Shown one piece after another: positions 5,632-5,991 of a stretch of DNA of 5,991 nt (position 1 is the first letter of the stretch; every line of letters begins with the position of its first letter). The DNA comes from Syntrophaceae bacterium PtaB.Bin038 (GTDB taxonomy: Bacteria > Desulfobacterota > Syntrophia > Syntrophales > UBA2192), in NCBI GenBank assembly GCA_002067855.1, contig MVQS01000075.1, positions 1 to 5,991 of the forward strand. Direction: 5' to 3'. The notes beneath the pieces are model-generated. The model was not told the origin of the DNA. It made no database searches and saw only the letters and a program-made list of their open reading frames with translations. A program made the position numbers and the translations under genes.

Positions 5632-5991
5632 ATGATCATCGTGATGAAGAAAAGCGCAACGGACGTGCAGATCGACCGGGTCGTCGAGTGGATCGAATCC
5701 GTCGGCTACCGGGCCCACCTGTCCCGCGGGACGGAGAAGACGATCATCGGCGCCGTGGGAGACGCGCGCGGCCGCGAGCAGATCAAGTCCGTCGGCCACA
5801 TGCCGGGGGTGGAGACGGTGGTTCCCATCCTCAAGCCCTACAAGCTCGCGAGCCGCGAATTCCAGGGCGCAGACACGGTCGTCCGCGTGGGCGGCGTGGA
5901 GATCGGCAACGGCTCCTTCACCGTCATGGCGGGGCCCTGCGCCGTCGAGACGGAGGAGCAGCTCATGGAGTCCGCCTGGGTGGCAAAGAAG
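5632..5991 (+). CDS. aroF: 3-deoxy-7-phosphoheptulonate (DAHP) synthase, N-terminal part
   Basis: Cytoplasmic enzyme joining phosphoenolpyruvate and erythrose 4-phosphate, the first step of the shikimate pathway to Phe, Tyr and Trp. The window holds 120 codons; the gene runs off the right edge. Residues 1 to about 68 (MIIVMKKSAT, TEKTIIGAVGD, PGVETVVPILKPYKLASRE) form the ferredoxin-like/ACT-like regulatory domain of the Thermotoga-type (type I beta) enzymes, through which Tyr or Phe feedback is known to act in that family. The catalytic barrel begins with FTVMAGPCAVE (97-107), in which C103 is the expected metal-binding cysteine. Control is probably double: feedback at the protein and attenuation by the aromatic leader just upstream. 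The catalytic remainder (about 220 residues in the family) is unseen, so a downstream break or fusion cannot be ruled out. Confidence 0.93.
   Translation, partial: MIIVMKKSATDVQIDRVVEWIESVGYRAHLSRGTEKTIIGAVGDARGREQIKSVGHMPGVETVVPILKPYKLASREFQGADTVVRVGGVEIGNGSFTVMAGPCAVETEEQLMESAWVAKK

Noticed and set aside
5377..5799. 140-codon minus-strand open frame over the aro leader and aroF start
   Set aside because: It would cross both terminators and the leader peptide; no domain is visible and the plus-strand interpretation explains the region fully.

Overview
The window is high-GC DNA from a Gram-negative bacterium: it encodes an outer-membrane TonB-dependent receptor and a TonB protein. The gene mix (B12 riboswitches, a ferredoxin-like-domain DAHP synthase, unusual AT-richer intergenic repeats) would fit a Desulfobacterota (deltaproteobacterial) genome. 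That placement is an impression, not something the sequence proves.

Bases 1 to about 4310, and probably to 5163, form a corrinoid (vitamin B12) uptake locus on the plus strand. A cobalamin riboswitch (1-152) precedes a BtuC/FecCD-type permease (175-1266), whose end overlaps a BtuD-type ATPase (1254-2027). A second, separate cobalamin riboswitch (about 2074-2225) precedes a BtuB-type receptor (2265-4310), followed 37 nt later by a TonB energy transducer (4348-5163). Together they supply outer-membrane capture, energy coupling and inner-membrane import. A periplasmic binding protein (BtuF) and ExbB/ExbD are not in the window. Each riboswitch is followed by a small hairpin at or beside the Shine-Dalgarno sequence, which suggests control of translation.

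Bases 5164-5409 are intergenic. They hold a large imperfect inverted repeat built from 8-nt units (5178-5277), a small GC-rich hairpin, and a sigma-70-like promoter with an A/T-rich upstream element (about 5338-5380).

The most interesting part is 5352-5631, the leader of a DAHP synthase gene (aroF-like, 5632 to beyond the window end). It has every part of a ribosome-mediated attenuator. A 29-codon leader peptide (5410-5499) carries a run with Phe, Trp and Tyr together (F-G-F-W-F-S-T-Y-Y-F-Y). A long potential antiterminator helix (5472-5486 with 5524-5538) would destroy an intrinsic terminator (5523-5562). A second intrinsic terminator (5580-5612) with a related stem follows immediately. The logic would let one leader sense all three aromatic amino acids and gate the first enzyme of their common pathway.
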